A stretch of 64,000 bases of DNA from Aestuariivirga sp. GTDB taxonomy: Bacteria > Pseudomonadota > Alphaproteobacteria > Rhizobiales > Aestuariivirgaceae. Of the stretch, positions 55,734 through 64,000 are shown piece by piece; the stretch's first letter is position 1, and each line of letters begins with the position of its first letter. Location: the NCBI RefSeq assembly GCF_020252395.1, contig NZ_JADCDB010000001.1:1-64000 (forward strand), given 5' to 3'. The notes beneath the pieces were generated by a model. That model did no database searches. It was not told the DNA's origin and saw only the letters and a program-made list of their open reading frames with translations. A program made the position numbers and the translations under genes.

Positions 55734-56696
55734 TCACCTCCGTGCCTTCGCCACGTCCTCCGCCATGGGGCACAGGATTTCGAACATCATCGTCACGCCC
55801 GCATGCGCGGTGACGCCCGACGGGTCGAAGGGCGGCGACACTTCGACGACATCGCCGCCGACGATGTGCAAGCCCCGCATCTCGCGCAGCATCGCCTGAG
55901 CCTGGAACGTCGTGAAGCCGCCAATCTCCGGCGTGCCGGTGCCAGGGGCATAGGCGGGGTCGAGGCAGTCGATGTCGAAGCTCACATAGGTGGGGCCGTC
56001 GCCAACGATCCCGCGGGCTTCCGCCATGATGGCCTTGGGCCCCTTCTCCATCGCCTCCTCGATCCTCACCAGGCGCACGCCCATTTTCTCGCCCCACTCG
56101 AAATCGTCGAGGTCATACATGGAGCCGCGCAAGCCGATCTGGATCGTGCGCTTCGGGTCCAGCACACCTTCCTCGATGGCGCGGCGGAAGGGCGTGCCGT
56201 GGGTATATTTGAAGCCGCCGAAATAGCCGTCATAGAGATCGGTGTGGGCGTCGAAATGGATCATGCCCACCGGCTCCCTCTCGCCCACCGCGCGCAGCAC
56301 GGGCAGCGAGCAAAGATGGTCACCACCGGCCGAGAGCGGGCGGATTCCCCTGGCGACGAGTTTCTTGAAATAGGTCTCAACGCGCTTCAGGCCATCGGCG
56401 ACATCCGCCGGGTTCACCGGGCAGTCGCCGAGATCGGCAATGTTGGCGAGCTTCGAGGGCGCCACATGCGAGGTCTGGTGCATGGGGCGCACCATAGAGG
56501 ACATGTCGCGCATCTGGCGGGGGCCATGGCGCGGGCCGGGGCGGTTGGTGGTGCCGCCGTCCCACGGGATGCCCACGAGGCCGATGTCGATGCCGTCCGC
56601 CTGTTCGAGGTCCACATGCGGCATGCGCATGAAAGTGGCGATGCCGCCGAAGCGCGGCGTCACGAGGCCGGAGACCGGCTTGTTGAAATCGACCAT
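55734..56696 (-). CDS. agmatinase-family ureohydrolase (agmatinase or guanidinobutyrase)
   Basis: Binuclear manganese enzyme that releases urea from a guanidino compound. The 320 residues contain the metal motifs AGGDHLCSLPVL, MIHFDAHTDLYD and SFDIDCLDPAYAPGTGTPE, all ligands intact. Family members include agmatinase and guanidinobutyrase, which cannot be separated by these motifs. The divergent gene, 105 bp away, resembles D-arginine dehydrogenase, whose product ketoarginine leads to guanidinobutyrate, so guanidinobutyrase is a plausible alternative to speB. Convergent with rnhA. Confidence 0.88.
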   Translation of the reverse strand: MVDFNKPVSGLVTPRFGGIATFMRMPHVDLEQADGIDIGLVGIPWDGGTTNRPGPRHGPRQMRDMSSMVRPMHQTSHVAPSKLANIADLGDCPVNPADVADGLKRVETYFKKLVARGIRPLSAGGDHLCSLPVLRAVGEREPVGMIHFDAHTDLYDGYFGGFKYTHGTPFRRAIEEGVLDPKRTIQIGLRGSMYDLDDFEWGEKMGVRLVRIEEAMEKGPKAIMAEARGIVGDGPTYVSFDIDCLDPAYAPGTGTPEIGGFTTFQAQAMLREMRGLHIVGGDVVEVSPPFDPSGVTAHAGVTMMFEILCPMAEDVAKARR

Positions 56697-56801
56697 GGCG
56701 GATGATCCTTATTCCCATTTGGCGTGGCGAAGCCCATGGCCGGTATGATGATACGGCGGGGCGTTCTTGCGCAAGGGCCAGCGCCCGGTTTAACTGGGGC
56801 C

Positions 56802-57893
56802 ATGAGAAAGGATTTCGACATCATCGTCATCGGCGCCGGCATTGCCGGCGCTTCCGCCGCAGCGCATCTGGCGGCCACGCATCGCGTCGCCATCTGCGAG
56901 ATGGAGGACCGGCCCGGCTATCACACCACCGGCCGCTCGGCCGCCATGTACGAGCCCAATTACGGCTCGCCCCCCATGCTGGCGCTGACGCGCGCCGCGG
57001 GGCCGGAATTCTGGGCCGGCGGCTTTCTGCAGAAGCGCGACACCATCTTCTTCGCGCCGCCCGAGCAGGAGAAGGCCTTCCAGCGCCTCATGGGCCTGCA
57101 GAAGGGCATGCGCGAGATTTCGGTGGCGGAGGCCAAGCAACGCTTCCCGCACCTCGCCGACGGCTATGCGCAGTGGGCGGTGCTGGACGAGCACACGGCC
57201 GACATCGACGTCGACGCCCTGCACCAGCATTACCTGAAGCTGTTCCGCCAGAAGGGCGGCGAGATGCATTGCGATCACGCCGTCATCGCGCTGGAGAAGA
57301 ACGGCCAGTGGACGGTGCGCACGAAGTCCGAAACCTTCCGTGCACGGATCATTATCGATGCCGCCGGCGCCTGGGGCGACGTGGTGGCGGAGATGGCGGG
57401 GCGAAAGCCCATCGGCCTTCAGCCCAAGCGCCGCTCGATGGCGGTGGTGCCGGGCCCCGAGGGCAAGGATTTCATGCGCTGGCCGATGGTCGGCGACGTG
57501 GGCGAGACCTGGTACTGCAAGCCGCAGTCGGGCAAGCTCTTGATCTCGCCCGCCGAGGCCACCCCCGTGGAACCGCATGACGCCTATGCCGACGACATGA
57601 CGCTAGCGGAAGGCATCGCGCGCTTCAGCGAAGCGGTGAACTATGAGGTGACGCGCGTCGAGCGCACCTGGGGCGGGCTTCGCTCCTTCGCCCCCGACGG
57701 CTGCCCGGTGGTTGGCTATGACGGCCTGGACGACGGCTTCTTCTGGCTGATCGGCCAGGGCGGCTACGGTATCCAGTCCGCCCCCGCGCTCTCCCGATTG
57801 GCCGCGGCCTTGGTGCGCGGCGATGCTCCGCCTACGGATATTATGGACGAGGGGCTGGTGCTGAAGGAGATTTCGCCGGGGCGGTTTGCCTGA
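56802..57893 (+). CDS. FAD-dependent D-amino acid dehydrogenase, D-arginine dehydrogenase (DauA)-like
   Basis: Flavoprotein of 363 residues that closely resembles Pseudomonas DauA, which oxidises D-arginine to 2-ketoarginine and ammonia. Shared features: IIVIGAGIAGASAA FAD fold, RPGYHTTGRSAAMY with catalytic His41, Tyr54 in NYGSPP, WPMVGDVGETWYCKPQSGK, LLISPAEATPVEPHDA, and RTWGGLRSFAPDG. The start at 56802 gives the conserved N-terminus. It is divergent from the ureohydrolase gene and convergent with the phyH gene over a palindrome. Other D-amino acids remain possible substrates. Confidence 0.8.
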   Translation: MRKDFDIIVIGAGIAGASAAAHLAATHRVAICEMEDRPGYHTTGRSAAMYEPNYGSPPMLALTRAAGPEFWAGGFLQKRDTIFFAPPEQEKAFQRLMGLQKGMREISVAEAKQRFPHLADGYAQWAVLDEHTADIDVDALHQHYLKLFRQKGGEMHCDHAVIALEKNGQWTVRTKSETFRARIIIDAAGAWGDVVAEMAGRKPIGLQPKRRSMAVVPGPEGKDFMRWPMVGDVGETWYCKPQSGKLLISPAEATPVEPHDAYADDMTLAEGIARFSEAVNYEVTRVERTWGGLRSFAPDGCPVVGYDGLDDGFFWLIGQGGYGIQSAPALSRLAAALVRGDAPPTDIMDEGLVLKEISPGRFA

Positions 57894-57902
57894 TTTTTGT
57901 CT

Positions 57903-57922
57903 TCTCCCGCTTCGGCGGGAGA
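57903..57922. repeat. palindromic repeat copy between convergent genes
   Basis: TCTCCCGC TTCG GCGGGAGA, a perfect 8-bp stem with a TTCG loop, same family as the palindromes at 9519 and 55704. It lies 9 bp after the dauA-like stop and 12 bp before the phyH stop, so it could terminate both. Confidence 0.75.
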
Positions 57923-57934
57923 GGACGTTTCGTT

Positions 57935-58735
57935 TCACCCCGCCAGCAGCGGAAACTCCGGCGCATCCATCGCCGCGCCGTGCTTCAGCGTGACACCGCG
58001 GAACGGCGGCGAGGTGTTGGCGCCCTCGCGCCGCGCGAAGCGGACGTTGTCGCCCATCAGGCGCAGCGAGAAGGCGCGGCGCTGTTCGACCTTGCTGTTG
58101 TTGGCGGGCGCGCCATGGAGCGTCATGTAGTTGAAGGCCACGGCATCGCCCGGCTCCAGCGCCCAACCCAGCACGTTGAACTTGTCGCGGTTGCCGTCGA
58201 TGTCCGGCACCGGCTCCAGCCCGTCGTTCTCGTTCAGCGCCGTCTTGTTGAAGCGTTCGGGGCGGTAATACTTGCCCCACTTGTGCGAGCCCGCGACGAA
58301 CTCCAGCGTGCGCTCGCGCGGAACGCTGTCGAGCGGAATCCACAGCGATACGGTGTCGGTTCCGTCCACACAGTAATAGGGCTGGTCCTGGTGCCAGGGC
58401 GTGGGAACGTCCGCGCCCGGCTCCTTTACCAGCACGTGCTCGTGGAACAGGCGCACGGTCTTGCTGCCCATCAGCTCACGGCCCACCGCGGCGGCGTCCG
58501 AGTTGAAGATGAAGTCCCGGTATTCGGGGATACGGTCCCAGTTGCAGTAGTCGCCGACGAAGCGGCCGGCCCCATCCTTGCCTTGATAGATCTTCACATC
58601 CGCCGAAGGTTCGGCGAGGTTGCGGTCCACCCCCTTGCGCAACGTGTCCATCCAGGCGGTGAAAACGCCGCGTAGCACGCAGGCGCCGTCGCGGCGGAAA
58701 GCTTCGATGGTGTCGGGCGGCACGAGGCTGGTCAT
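57935..58735 (-). CDS. phytanoyl-CoA dioxygenase (PhyH) family protein
   Basis: Fe(II)/2-oxoglutarate-dependent oxygenase of 266 residues. Iron ligands are His115 and Asp117 in PWHQDQPYY and His207 in YMTLHGAP; the 2-oxoglutarate-binding Arg follows in RAFSLRLMG. The start ATG 58735 matches the family; upstream frame is not conserved. Substrates of bacterial PhyH proteins are diverse small metabolites. Next to it, divergent after 152 bp, is a dipeptide-type ABC operon, so it might modify a compound imported by that system. Confidence 0.86.
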   Translation of the reverse strand: MTSLVPPDTIEAFRRDGACVLRGVFTAWMDTLRKGVDRNLAEPSADVKIYQGKDGAGRFVGDYCNWDRIPEYRDFIFNSDAAAVGRELMGSKTVRLFHEHVLVKEPGADVPTPWHQDQPYYCVDGTDTVSLWIPLDSVPRERTLEFVAGSHKWGKYYRPERFNKTALNENDGLEPVPDIDGNRDKFNVLGWALEPGDAVAFNYMTLHGAPANNSKVEQRRAFSLRLMGDNVRFARREGANTSPPFRGVTLKHGAAMDAPEFPLLAG

Positions 58736-58887
58736 GGCGCAACTCCTTGGGACCGGGGCATTCTGCCAGCCCTGACGGGCGGCGTAAACCGTTCCGCATC
58801 TTGCCGATTTTGATTGCCGCCAATTTTCGTGCTTAAGTGCTTCCACGCCCCCCGGAGGGCGGGTAAAAAGACGACAGGGAGTTATCC

Positions 58888-60489
58888 ATGAAATTCCACA
58901 AACTGCTGGGCGCAGCCCTGCTCGCGTCGAGCATGCTGGTGGCGGGCGCCGCCAACGCCAAGACGCTGGTTTACTGCTCGGAGGGTTCGCCCGAGAACTT
59001 CACACCCTCGATCAACACCACCGGCACCAGCTTCGATGCCGCCCGCCCCGTCTATAACCGCCTCGTGCAGTTCACGCCCGGCACCACCCAGGTGGAACCG
59101 GCGCTGGCCGAAAGCTGGACCGTGTCGCCCGATGGCCTGACCATCACCTTCAAGCTGCGGCCGGGCGTCAAGTTCCATTCGGGCGTGAACGGCTTCACCC
59201 CCACCCGCGACCTCACCGCCGAGGACGTGATCTGGTCCTTCGACCGCCAGTGGAAGCCCGACCATCCCTATGCCAAAGTTTCCGCCGGCTCCTATGACTA
59301 TTTCAACGACATGGCCATGCCCGACCTGCTGGAGTCGGTTGCTCAAGGCGGCGACAACATGACCGTCGTGATCAAGCTGAAAAAGCCGAATGCCCCGATC
59401 ATCGCCAACCTTGCGATGGACTTCGCGGCCATCCACTCGGCCGAATACGCCAAGTTCCTGCTCGACAAGGGCACGCCGGAGCAGTTCGACCAGATCCCGG
59501 TCGGCACCGGCTCGTTCCAGTTCGTCGACTACCAGAAGGACGCGGTCATCCGCTTCAAGGCCTTCGACGGCTGGGCCGGCAAGCCCAAGATCGACGACCT
59601 CGTCTACGCAATCACCCCCGACGCGACGGCGCGCTATGCCAAGCTGAAGGCCGGCGAATGCCAGGTGATGATCGCGCCGAACCCGGCCGACCTTCCGGAC
59701 ATGAAGGCCAACGCGGACATCAACGTTCTCGAGCAGGCAGGCCTGAATATCGGCTACTATGCGATGAACAACCTGAAACCGCCCTTCGACAAGCCCGAGG
59801 TGCGCAAGGCCTTCGCCATGGCGATCGACCGCGACGCGATTATCAAGGAGGTTTATCAGGGTGCCGGCCAGAAGGCCAAGAACCTGATCCCGCCGACCAT
59901 GTGGTCTTACGACGACTCGATCAAAGACGTCGAGTACAACCCGGACAAGGCCAAGGAGATGCTGAAGGCCGCCGGTGTCGAGGGCCTCAAGATCGACATC
60001 TGGTGGATGCCGGTGCAGCGCCCCTACAACCCCAACGCCAAGCGCATGGCAGAAATGATCCAGGCCGACCTCGCGAAGATCGGCGTGGAGTCGACCCTCG
60101 TGTCCTATGAGTGGGGCGAGTATAGGAAGCGCATGCAGGCGGGCGAGCACATGACCGGCATGCTGGGCTGGACGGGCGACAATGGCGATCCGGACAACTT
60201 CTTCGCCGTGCTGCTGGGCTGCAATGCCGAAGGCAAGCCCAACAGCAATAACATTCCGAAGTGGTGCTCGGCCAAGTTCCAGGAGGTCGTGAACAAGGCG
60301 GCCACCATCACCGACCAGGCAGAGCGCGCCAAGCTCTACCAGGAAGCGCAGAAGATCCAGGCGGAGGAGATGCCGCAGGTTAACATCGCGCACTCGACCG
60401 TCTTCGAGCCGATCAGCAAGAAGGTGACGGGCTACAAGGTGAGCCCGCTCGGCGCCCACGAATTCCAGAACGTGGACATCGCCGAGTAA
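58888..60489 (+). CDS. dipeptide/oligopeptide ABC transporter substrate-binding protein
   Basis: Periplasmic binding protein of the DppA/OppA family (SBP family 5), 533 residues. Signal peptide ends near ANA|KTLVYC (residue 23). Family parts: VYNRLVQFTPGTTQVEPALAESW, DGLTITFKLRPGVKFHSG, and PTMWSYDDSIKDVEYNPDKAKEML. A GGGAG site stands 6 bases before ATG. First gene of the transporter operon; two hairpins between it and the permease gene may raise its relative level. Confidence 0.92.
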   Translation: MKFHKLLGAALLASSMLVAGAANAKTLVYCSEGSPENFTPSINTTGTSFDAARPVYNRLVQFTPGTTQVEPALAESWTVSPDGLTITFKLRPGVKFHSGVNGFTPTRDLTAEDVIWSFDRQWKPDHPYAKVSAGSYDYFNDMAMPDLLESVAQGGDNMTVVIKLKKPNAPIIANLAMDFAAIHSAEYAKFLLDKGTPEQFDQIPVGTGSFQFVDYQKDAVIRFKAFDGWAGKPKIDDLVYAITPDATARYAKLKAGECQVMIAPNPADLPDMKANADINVLEQAGLNIGYYAMNNLKPPFDKPEVRKAFAMAIDRDAIIKEVYQGAGQKAKNLIPPTMWSYDDSIKDVEYNPDKAKEMLKAAGVEGLKIDIWWMPVQRPYNPNAKRMAEMIQADLAKIGVESTLVSYEWGEYRKRMQAGEHMTGMLGWTGDNGDPDNFFAVLLGCNAEGKPNSNNIPKWCSAKFQEVVNKAATITDQAERAKLYQEAQKIQAEEMPQVNIAHSTVFEPISKKVTGYKVSPLGAHEFQNVDIAE

Positions 60490-60542
60490 GCAGACACACC
60501 CGTCCTTCTCCCGGCTTGGCCCGGGGGAAGGGCTTTGAGCAT

Positions 60543-60568
60543 TTCCCTCCCCACAAGGGGGAGGGGAA
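60543..60568. repeat. hairpin between binding protein and permease genes
   Basis: TTCCCTCCCC and GGGGAGGGGAA form a long stem with ACAAG loop and one bulged G, just after a second imperfect hairpin CCTTCTCCCGG/CCGGGGGAAGG near 60503-60530. Both lie in the 131-bp gap. Such elements often stabilise the upstream message or cause partial termination. Confidence 0.6.
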
Positions 60569-60620
60569 TGCCGAAAGATCCGTCAGACGTTTTTCCCATC
60601 CGGCGCCAAAACAGGTGGCA

Positions 60621-61634
60621 ATGATCCGGTTTTTCCTCAAGCGCCTGGCGCTGACCATTCCCACTTTCATCGCGCTCATGTTCATCACTTTCGTGATGCT
60701 GCGGCTGGTGCCGGGAGACCCCATAGAGGTGCGCCGCGGCGAACGCGGCATCTCGCCCGAACGGCTGGCGCAGCTGCGCCATGACATGGGCCTCGACCAG
60801 CCGGTGTGGAAGCAGTTCCTCGACTATGCGAACGCGCTGCTGCACGGCGATTTCGGCACCTCCATCGTGTCCAAGTCGCCGGTCCTCCATGAATTCCTGA
60901 CACTGTTTCCGGCCACGCTGGAACTCACCATCACGGCCATGCTCTTCGCCATCGTGCTGGGGATTCCCGCCGGCGTCATCGCCGCCTCGCGGCGCGGCGG
61001 CGTCTATGACCAGACGTTGATGGGCCTGGCGCTCACCGGCTATTCCATGCCGATCTTCTGGTGGGGCCTGATCCTGGTGCTCGTCATGTCCAATACGCTG
61101 CACCTCACGCCCGTGTCCGGACGCGTCGATCTCATCAAGTTCTATTACCAGCCGGTGACCGGCTTCATGCTCATCGACTCGCTGCTGTCCGGCCAGGAGG
61201 GCGCCTTCATGGATGCGGTGCGCCACCTGATCCTGCCGATGATCGTGCTCGGCACCGTGCCGCTCGCCGTCATCGCGCGCATGACGCGCTCATCCATGCT
61301 CGAAGTGCTGGAGGAGGATTACGTGCGCACGGCACGCGCCAAGGGCCTGTCCTGGACGCGCATCGTGGGCGTTCATGCGCTGCGCAATGCGCTGATCCCG
61401 GTCGTCACCGTCATCGGCCTGCAGGTGGGCGGATTGCTGGCCGGTGCGGTGCTGACCGAGACGATCTTCTCCTGGCCGGGCGTGGGCAAGTGGCTGATCG
61501 AATCGATCAACCGCCGCGACTACCCGGCCCTTCAGGGCGGCATCATGCTGATCGCCACCATCGTCATTCTCGTCAACCTGTTCATCGACATGCTCTATGG
61601 CCTCATCAACCCGAGGATCCGCCATGCCAAGTGA
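60621..61634 (+). CDS. dipeptide-type ABC transporter permease (DppB-like)
   Basis: Inner-membrane subunit of 337 residues with six helices. N-terminal FFLKRLALTIPTFIALMFITFVMLRLVPGDP is typical; the EAA loop is RTARAKGLSWTRIVGVHALRNALIPVV. The start ATG 60621 is chosen for this conserved N-terminus. Overlaps the next permease by 11 bp. Confidence 0.93.
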   Translation: MIRFFLKRLALTIPTFIALMFITFVMLRLVPGDPIEVRRGERGISPERLAQLRHDMGLDQPVWKQFLDYANALLHGDFGTSIVSKSPVLHEFLTLFPATLELTITAMLFAIVLGIPAGVIAASRRGGVYDQTLMGLALTGYSMPIFWWGLILVLVMSNTLHLTPVSGRVDLIKFYYQPVTGFMLIDSLLSGQEGAFMDAVRHLILPMIVLGTVPLAVIARMTRSSMLEVLEEDYVRTARAKGLSWTRIVGVHALRNALIPVVTVIGLQVGGLLAGAVLTETIFSWPGVGKWLIESINRRDYPALQGGIMLIATIVILVNLFIDMLYGLINPRIRHAK

Positions 61635-62532
61635 CGCGCGCCTTACCGCGCCCGCAACAGCACCGGCCCCACCCGGACCCTTGCGCGCCTTCTGGCGGGC
61701 CTTCCGCGAAAACCGCGGAGCGGTGCTGGGCCTCGCGGTGGTCGGCTTCATCCTGTTCGTCGCCGTCTTCGCCAATGTGCTGGCGCCCTACAGCCCCATC
61801 GAGCAGTTCCGCGGCTTCTCCAAGCTGCCGCCCTTCTGGGTGGAGGGGAGCGACCCGAGGTTCCTGCTCGGCACTGATGCCGTGGGCCGCGACATGCTCT
61901 CGCGCCTCATGTATGGCGCGCGCGTGTCGCTGTTCATTGGTCTCTCCGTCATGGTGGTGTCGATGGTGGTGGGCGTGGCGCTGGGCCTTGCCGCCGCCTT
62001 CTTCGGCGGCGTCGCCGACGTTATCATCATCCGCGTGATGGACCTCATCATGGCGATCCCCTCGCTGGTGCTGGCCATCCTCATCATCGCCATCATCGGG
62101 CCCAACCTCACCAACACCATCGTGGCGGTCACCATCGTCGGCCTGCCGCGCTATGTGCGCCTGGTGCGCGCCTCGGCCTTGACCGAACTCACCAAGGATT
62201 ATGTGACGGCGGCCAGGGTCTCGGGCGTGGGCAAGTTCCGGCTGATGACGAAGACGGTGCTGCCGAACTGCGTGGCGCCGCTCATCGTGCAGGCCGCACT
62301 GGGCCTCTCCGACGCCATCCTCGAGGCGGCGGGTCTCGGATTCCTGGGGCTCGGCGCGCAACCGCCCACGCCGGAATGGGGCTCGATGCTCGCCGACACG
62401 CGCGACCTGATGCTGTCGCACCCCTGGGTCATGGCCTTCCCGGGCCTTGCCATTCTCGTCACCGTGCTGGCCATCAACCTCATGGGCGATGGCCTGCGCG
62501 ACGCGCTGGACCCGCGCCTGAGGAGAAGCTGA
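61624..62532 (+). CDS. dipeptide-type ABC transporter permease (DppC-like)
   Basis: Second permease, 302 residues, with six helices and a Pro-rich N-terminal tail. It shows [25 protein letters not shown], the DppC signature, and EAA loop [28 protein letters not shown]. Partner of the preceding permease, with which it overlaps. Confidence 0.93.
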   Translation: MPSDARLTAPATAPAPPGPLRAFWRAFRENRGAVLGLAVVGFILFVAVFANVLAPYSPIEQFRGFSKLPPFWVEGSDPRFLLGTDAVGRDMLSRLMYGARVSLFIGLSVMVVSMVVGVALGLAAAFFGGVADVIIIRVMDLIMAIPSLVLAILIIAIIGPNLTNTIVAVTIVGLPRYVRLVRASALTELTKDYVTAARVSGVGKFRLMTKTVLPNCVAPLIVQAALGLSDAILEAAGLGFLGLGAQPPTPEWGSMLADTRDLMLSHPWVMAFPGLAILVTVLAINLMGDGLRDALDPRLRRS

Positions 62533-62533
62533 G

Positions 62534-63520
62534 ATGAGCCTGCTCGAAATCGAGAACCTCACCGTCGAGTTCAAGACAGGGTCGGGCGATTTCCGCGCCG
62601 TCGATGGCGTGTCGCTGAAGGTCGACAAGGGCGAAGTGCTGGCCATCGTCGGCGAGTCGGGCTCCGGCAAGTCGGTTTCGATGCTGGCCGTCATGGGCCT
62701 CCTGCCGTGGACCGCGAAGGTCACTGCCGACCGCATGCATTTCGAGGGCATCGACCTTCTCGGAATGTCGGCCAATGAGCGGCGCCGGATCATCGGCAAG
62801 GACATTGCCATGATCTTCCAGGAGCCGATGTCGAGCCTCAACCCCTGCTTCACCGTGGGCTTCCAGATCATGGAGGCGCTGAGGGAGCACCTCGACATGG
62901 GCAAGGCCGAACGCAAGGCGCGCGCCATCGAGCTTCTGGGCCTCGTCGGCATTCCCTCGCCCGGGCAGCGGCTCAGGGCCTTCCCGCACCAGCTGTCGGG
63001 CGGCATGAGCCAGCGCGTGATGATCGCCATGGCGATTGCCTGCAATCCCAAGCTGCTGATCGCGGATGAGCCCACCACCGCCCTCGACGTCACCATCCAG
63101 GCGCAGATCCTCGACCTTCTCGTCAAGCTGCAGAAGGAGACGGGCATGGGCCTCGTGCTCATCACCCACTCGATGGGTGTCGTGGCGGAGACGGCGGAGC
63201 GCGTGTCCGTGCAATATGCCGGGCAGAAGGTGGAGGAGCAGCCGGTGAAGAACCTGTTCCGCGATCCGCATCACCCATATACTGCCGCCCTGCTCTCAGC
63301 ACTGCCCGAGCGCGCCACCGGCCGCAAGCTGCCGTCGATCCCCGGCGTGGTGCCAGGCCAGTTCGACCGGCCCGCGGGTTGCCTGTTCTCACCGCGCTGC
63401 CACCTTGCCACCGAACTCTGCCGCACCACCAGGCCGCCGCGCATCGATGGCGCGCTGTGCCACTATCCCCTGCATGAAGGCGTGGCGCAGAACCACCCCG
63501 GACAGGAGAAGGCGGCATGA
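62534..63520 (+). CDS. dipeptide-type ABC transporter ATP-binding protein (DppD-like)
   Basis: ATPase subunit of 328 residues. Walker [11 protein letters not shown] near residue 38, Q-loop [11 protein letters not shown], signature LSGGMSQRV, Walker [14 protein letters not shown], switch His in ITHSM. The C-terminal extension contains the Cys-rich [11 protein letters not shown] motif of the oligopeptide group. Overlaps the next gene by 4 bp. Confidence 0.94.
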   Translation: MSLLEIENLTVEFKTGSGDFRAVDGVSLKVDKGEVLAIVGESGSGKSVSMLAVMGLLPWTAKVTADRMHFEGIDLLGMSANERRRIIGKDIAMIFQEPMSSLNPCFTVGFQIMEALREHLDMGKAERKARAIELLGLVGIPSPGQRLRAFPHQLSGGMSQRVMIAMAIACNPKLLIADEPTTALDVTIQAQILDLLVKLQKETGMGLVLITHSMGVVAETAERVSVQYAGQKVEEQPVKNLFRDPHHPYTAALLSALPERATGRKLPSIPGVVPGQFDRPAGCLFSPRCHLATELCRTTRPPRIDGALCHYPLHEGVAQNHPGQEKAA

Positions 63521-64000
63521 GCATCGTCGTTACCGCCCGCGGCCTCGCCCGCTACTACACCGTCTCGCGCGGGGCCTTCTCGGGTTCCGCCACGCTGAAG
63601 GCACTCGATGGCGCAAGCTTCACGATCGAGCGCGGCAAGACGCTGGCGGTCGTGGGCGAGTCGGGCTGCGGCAAGTCGACCCTCGCGCGCCTCGTCACTA
63701 TGATCGAGACGCCGACCTCGGGCTCGCTCAACATCGGCGGTGAAGAAATCGTGGGAGCTTCCGCCGCCACGCTCAAGGCGCTGCGCTCGCGCGTGCAGAT
63801 CGTATTCCAAAATCCCTATGGTTCGCTCAACCCGCGCCAGAAGATCGGCCATGCGCTGGAGGAGCCGCTGCTCGTCAACACCACGATGGGCGCGAAGGAG
63901 CGCTCCGGGAAGGCGCGCGAGATGATGGCGAGCGTGGGGCTGCGCCCCGAACACTACGACCGCTATCCGCACATGTTCTCCGGCGGCCAGCGCCAGCGCA
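63517..64000 (+). CDS. dipeptide-type ABC transporter ATP-binding protein (DppF-like), cut by window end
   Basis: Second ATPase of the transporter, of which 161 codons are inside the window. Visible are Walker [15 protein letters not shown]-loop [12 protein letters not shown] and the start of the signature SGGQRQR. The rest, including Walker B, lies beyond base 64000. Overlaps the DppD-like gene by ATGA. Confidence 0.92.
   Translation, partial: MSIVVTARGLARYYTVSRGAFSGSATLKALDGASFTIERGKTLAVVGESGCGKSTLARLVTMIETPTSGSLNIGGEEIVGASAATLKALRSRVQIVFQNPYGSLNPRQKIGHALEEPLLVNTTMGAKERSGKAREMMASVGLRPEHYDRYPHMFSGGQRQR

Overview
The window is a GC-rich, tightly packed chromosomal segment of an alphaproteobacterium, most likely in the order Hyphomicrobiales (Rhizobiales) or a close relative. 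The reasons are a cell-cycle methyltransferase gene (ccrM) beside rnhB, an atpI-B-E-F'-F operon with a b' subunit and no F1 genes, a pyruvate phosphate dikinase, a gcvT-H-P operon behind a tandem glycine riboswitch, and the DsbA/SMC/DUF721/mutY neighbourhood. I cannot name a genus. About 67 protein genes are called. I saw no rRNA, tRNA, CRISPR array or intact insertion sequence, and no gene-free stretch longer than about 300 bases.

Layout. 0.2-4.4 kb: tsaC-like gene, FAD-linked dehydrogenase and GNAT gene in one overlapping unit, then a YedK/HMCES gene, a Nudix gene and a small unknown gene behind a CtrA-like box. 4.4-14.5 kb: a decayed LysE exporter gene, acuI-like reductase, dihydroorotase-like gene, then ygfZ-tag-HD-phosphatase in one overlapping operon, a class IV aminotransferase, a SleB cell-wall hydrolase and ppdK. 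14.6-17.9 kb: MFS transporter, LysR regulator and a divergent SbtA-type bicarbonate transporter. 17.9-28.1 kb: glyS and glyQ separated by a double-CDGSH gene, then a small membrane protein, S49 peptidase, TrmN6-like methyltransferase, DUF2007, polyprenyl synthase, ispE, a TPR protein and a HAD hydrolase. 28.1-41.6 kb: chromosome maintenance and repair (smc, dsbA-like, DUF721, mutY, HAD, ccrM, rnhB, radical SAM, family 4-like UDG), with DUF1254, EamA and moaB genes among them. 41.7-47.3 kb: ETF-quinone oxidoreductase, DUF1272, TPR and the ATP synthase Fo operon. 47.3-53.1 kb: a SEC-C protein and the riboswitch-controlled glycine cleavage operon. 53.1-64 kb: a VOC/bicupin protein, ispH-rnhA, a divergent ureohydrolase/D-arginine-dehydrogenase-like pair, a PhyH dioxygenase and a dipeptide-type ABC transporter cut off by the window end.

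Most of this is core metabolism and genome maintenance. The features I would look at first are regulatory or small-scale: four GANTC sites packed in front of ccrM, an exact TTAA-N7-TTAA box before a 90-residue unknown gene, palindromic repeats that sit repeatedly between convergent genes, a 300-bp patch of 50% GC inside glyS, a double-CDGSH gene splitting glyQ and glyS, the sbtA/lysR pair, and a D-arginine dehydrogenase-like gene divergent from a ureohydrolase. I did not find a clear new defence or mobile system.
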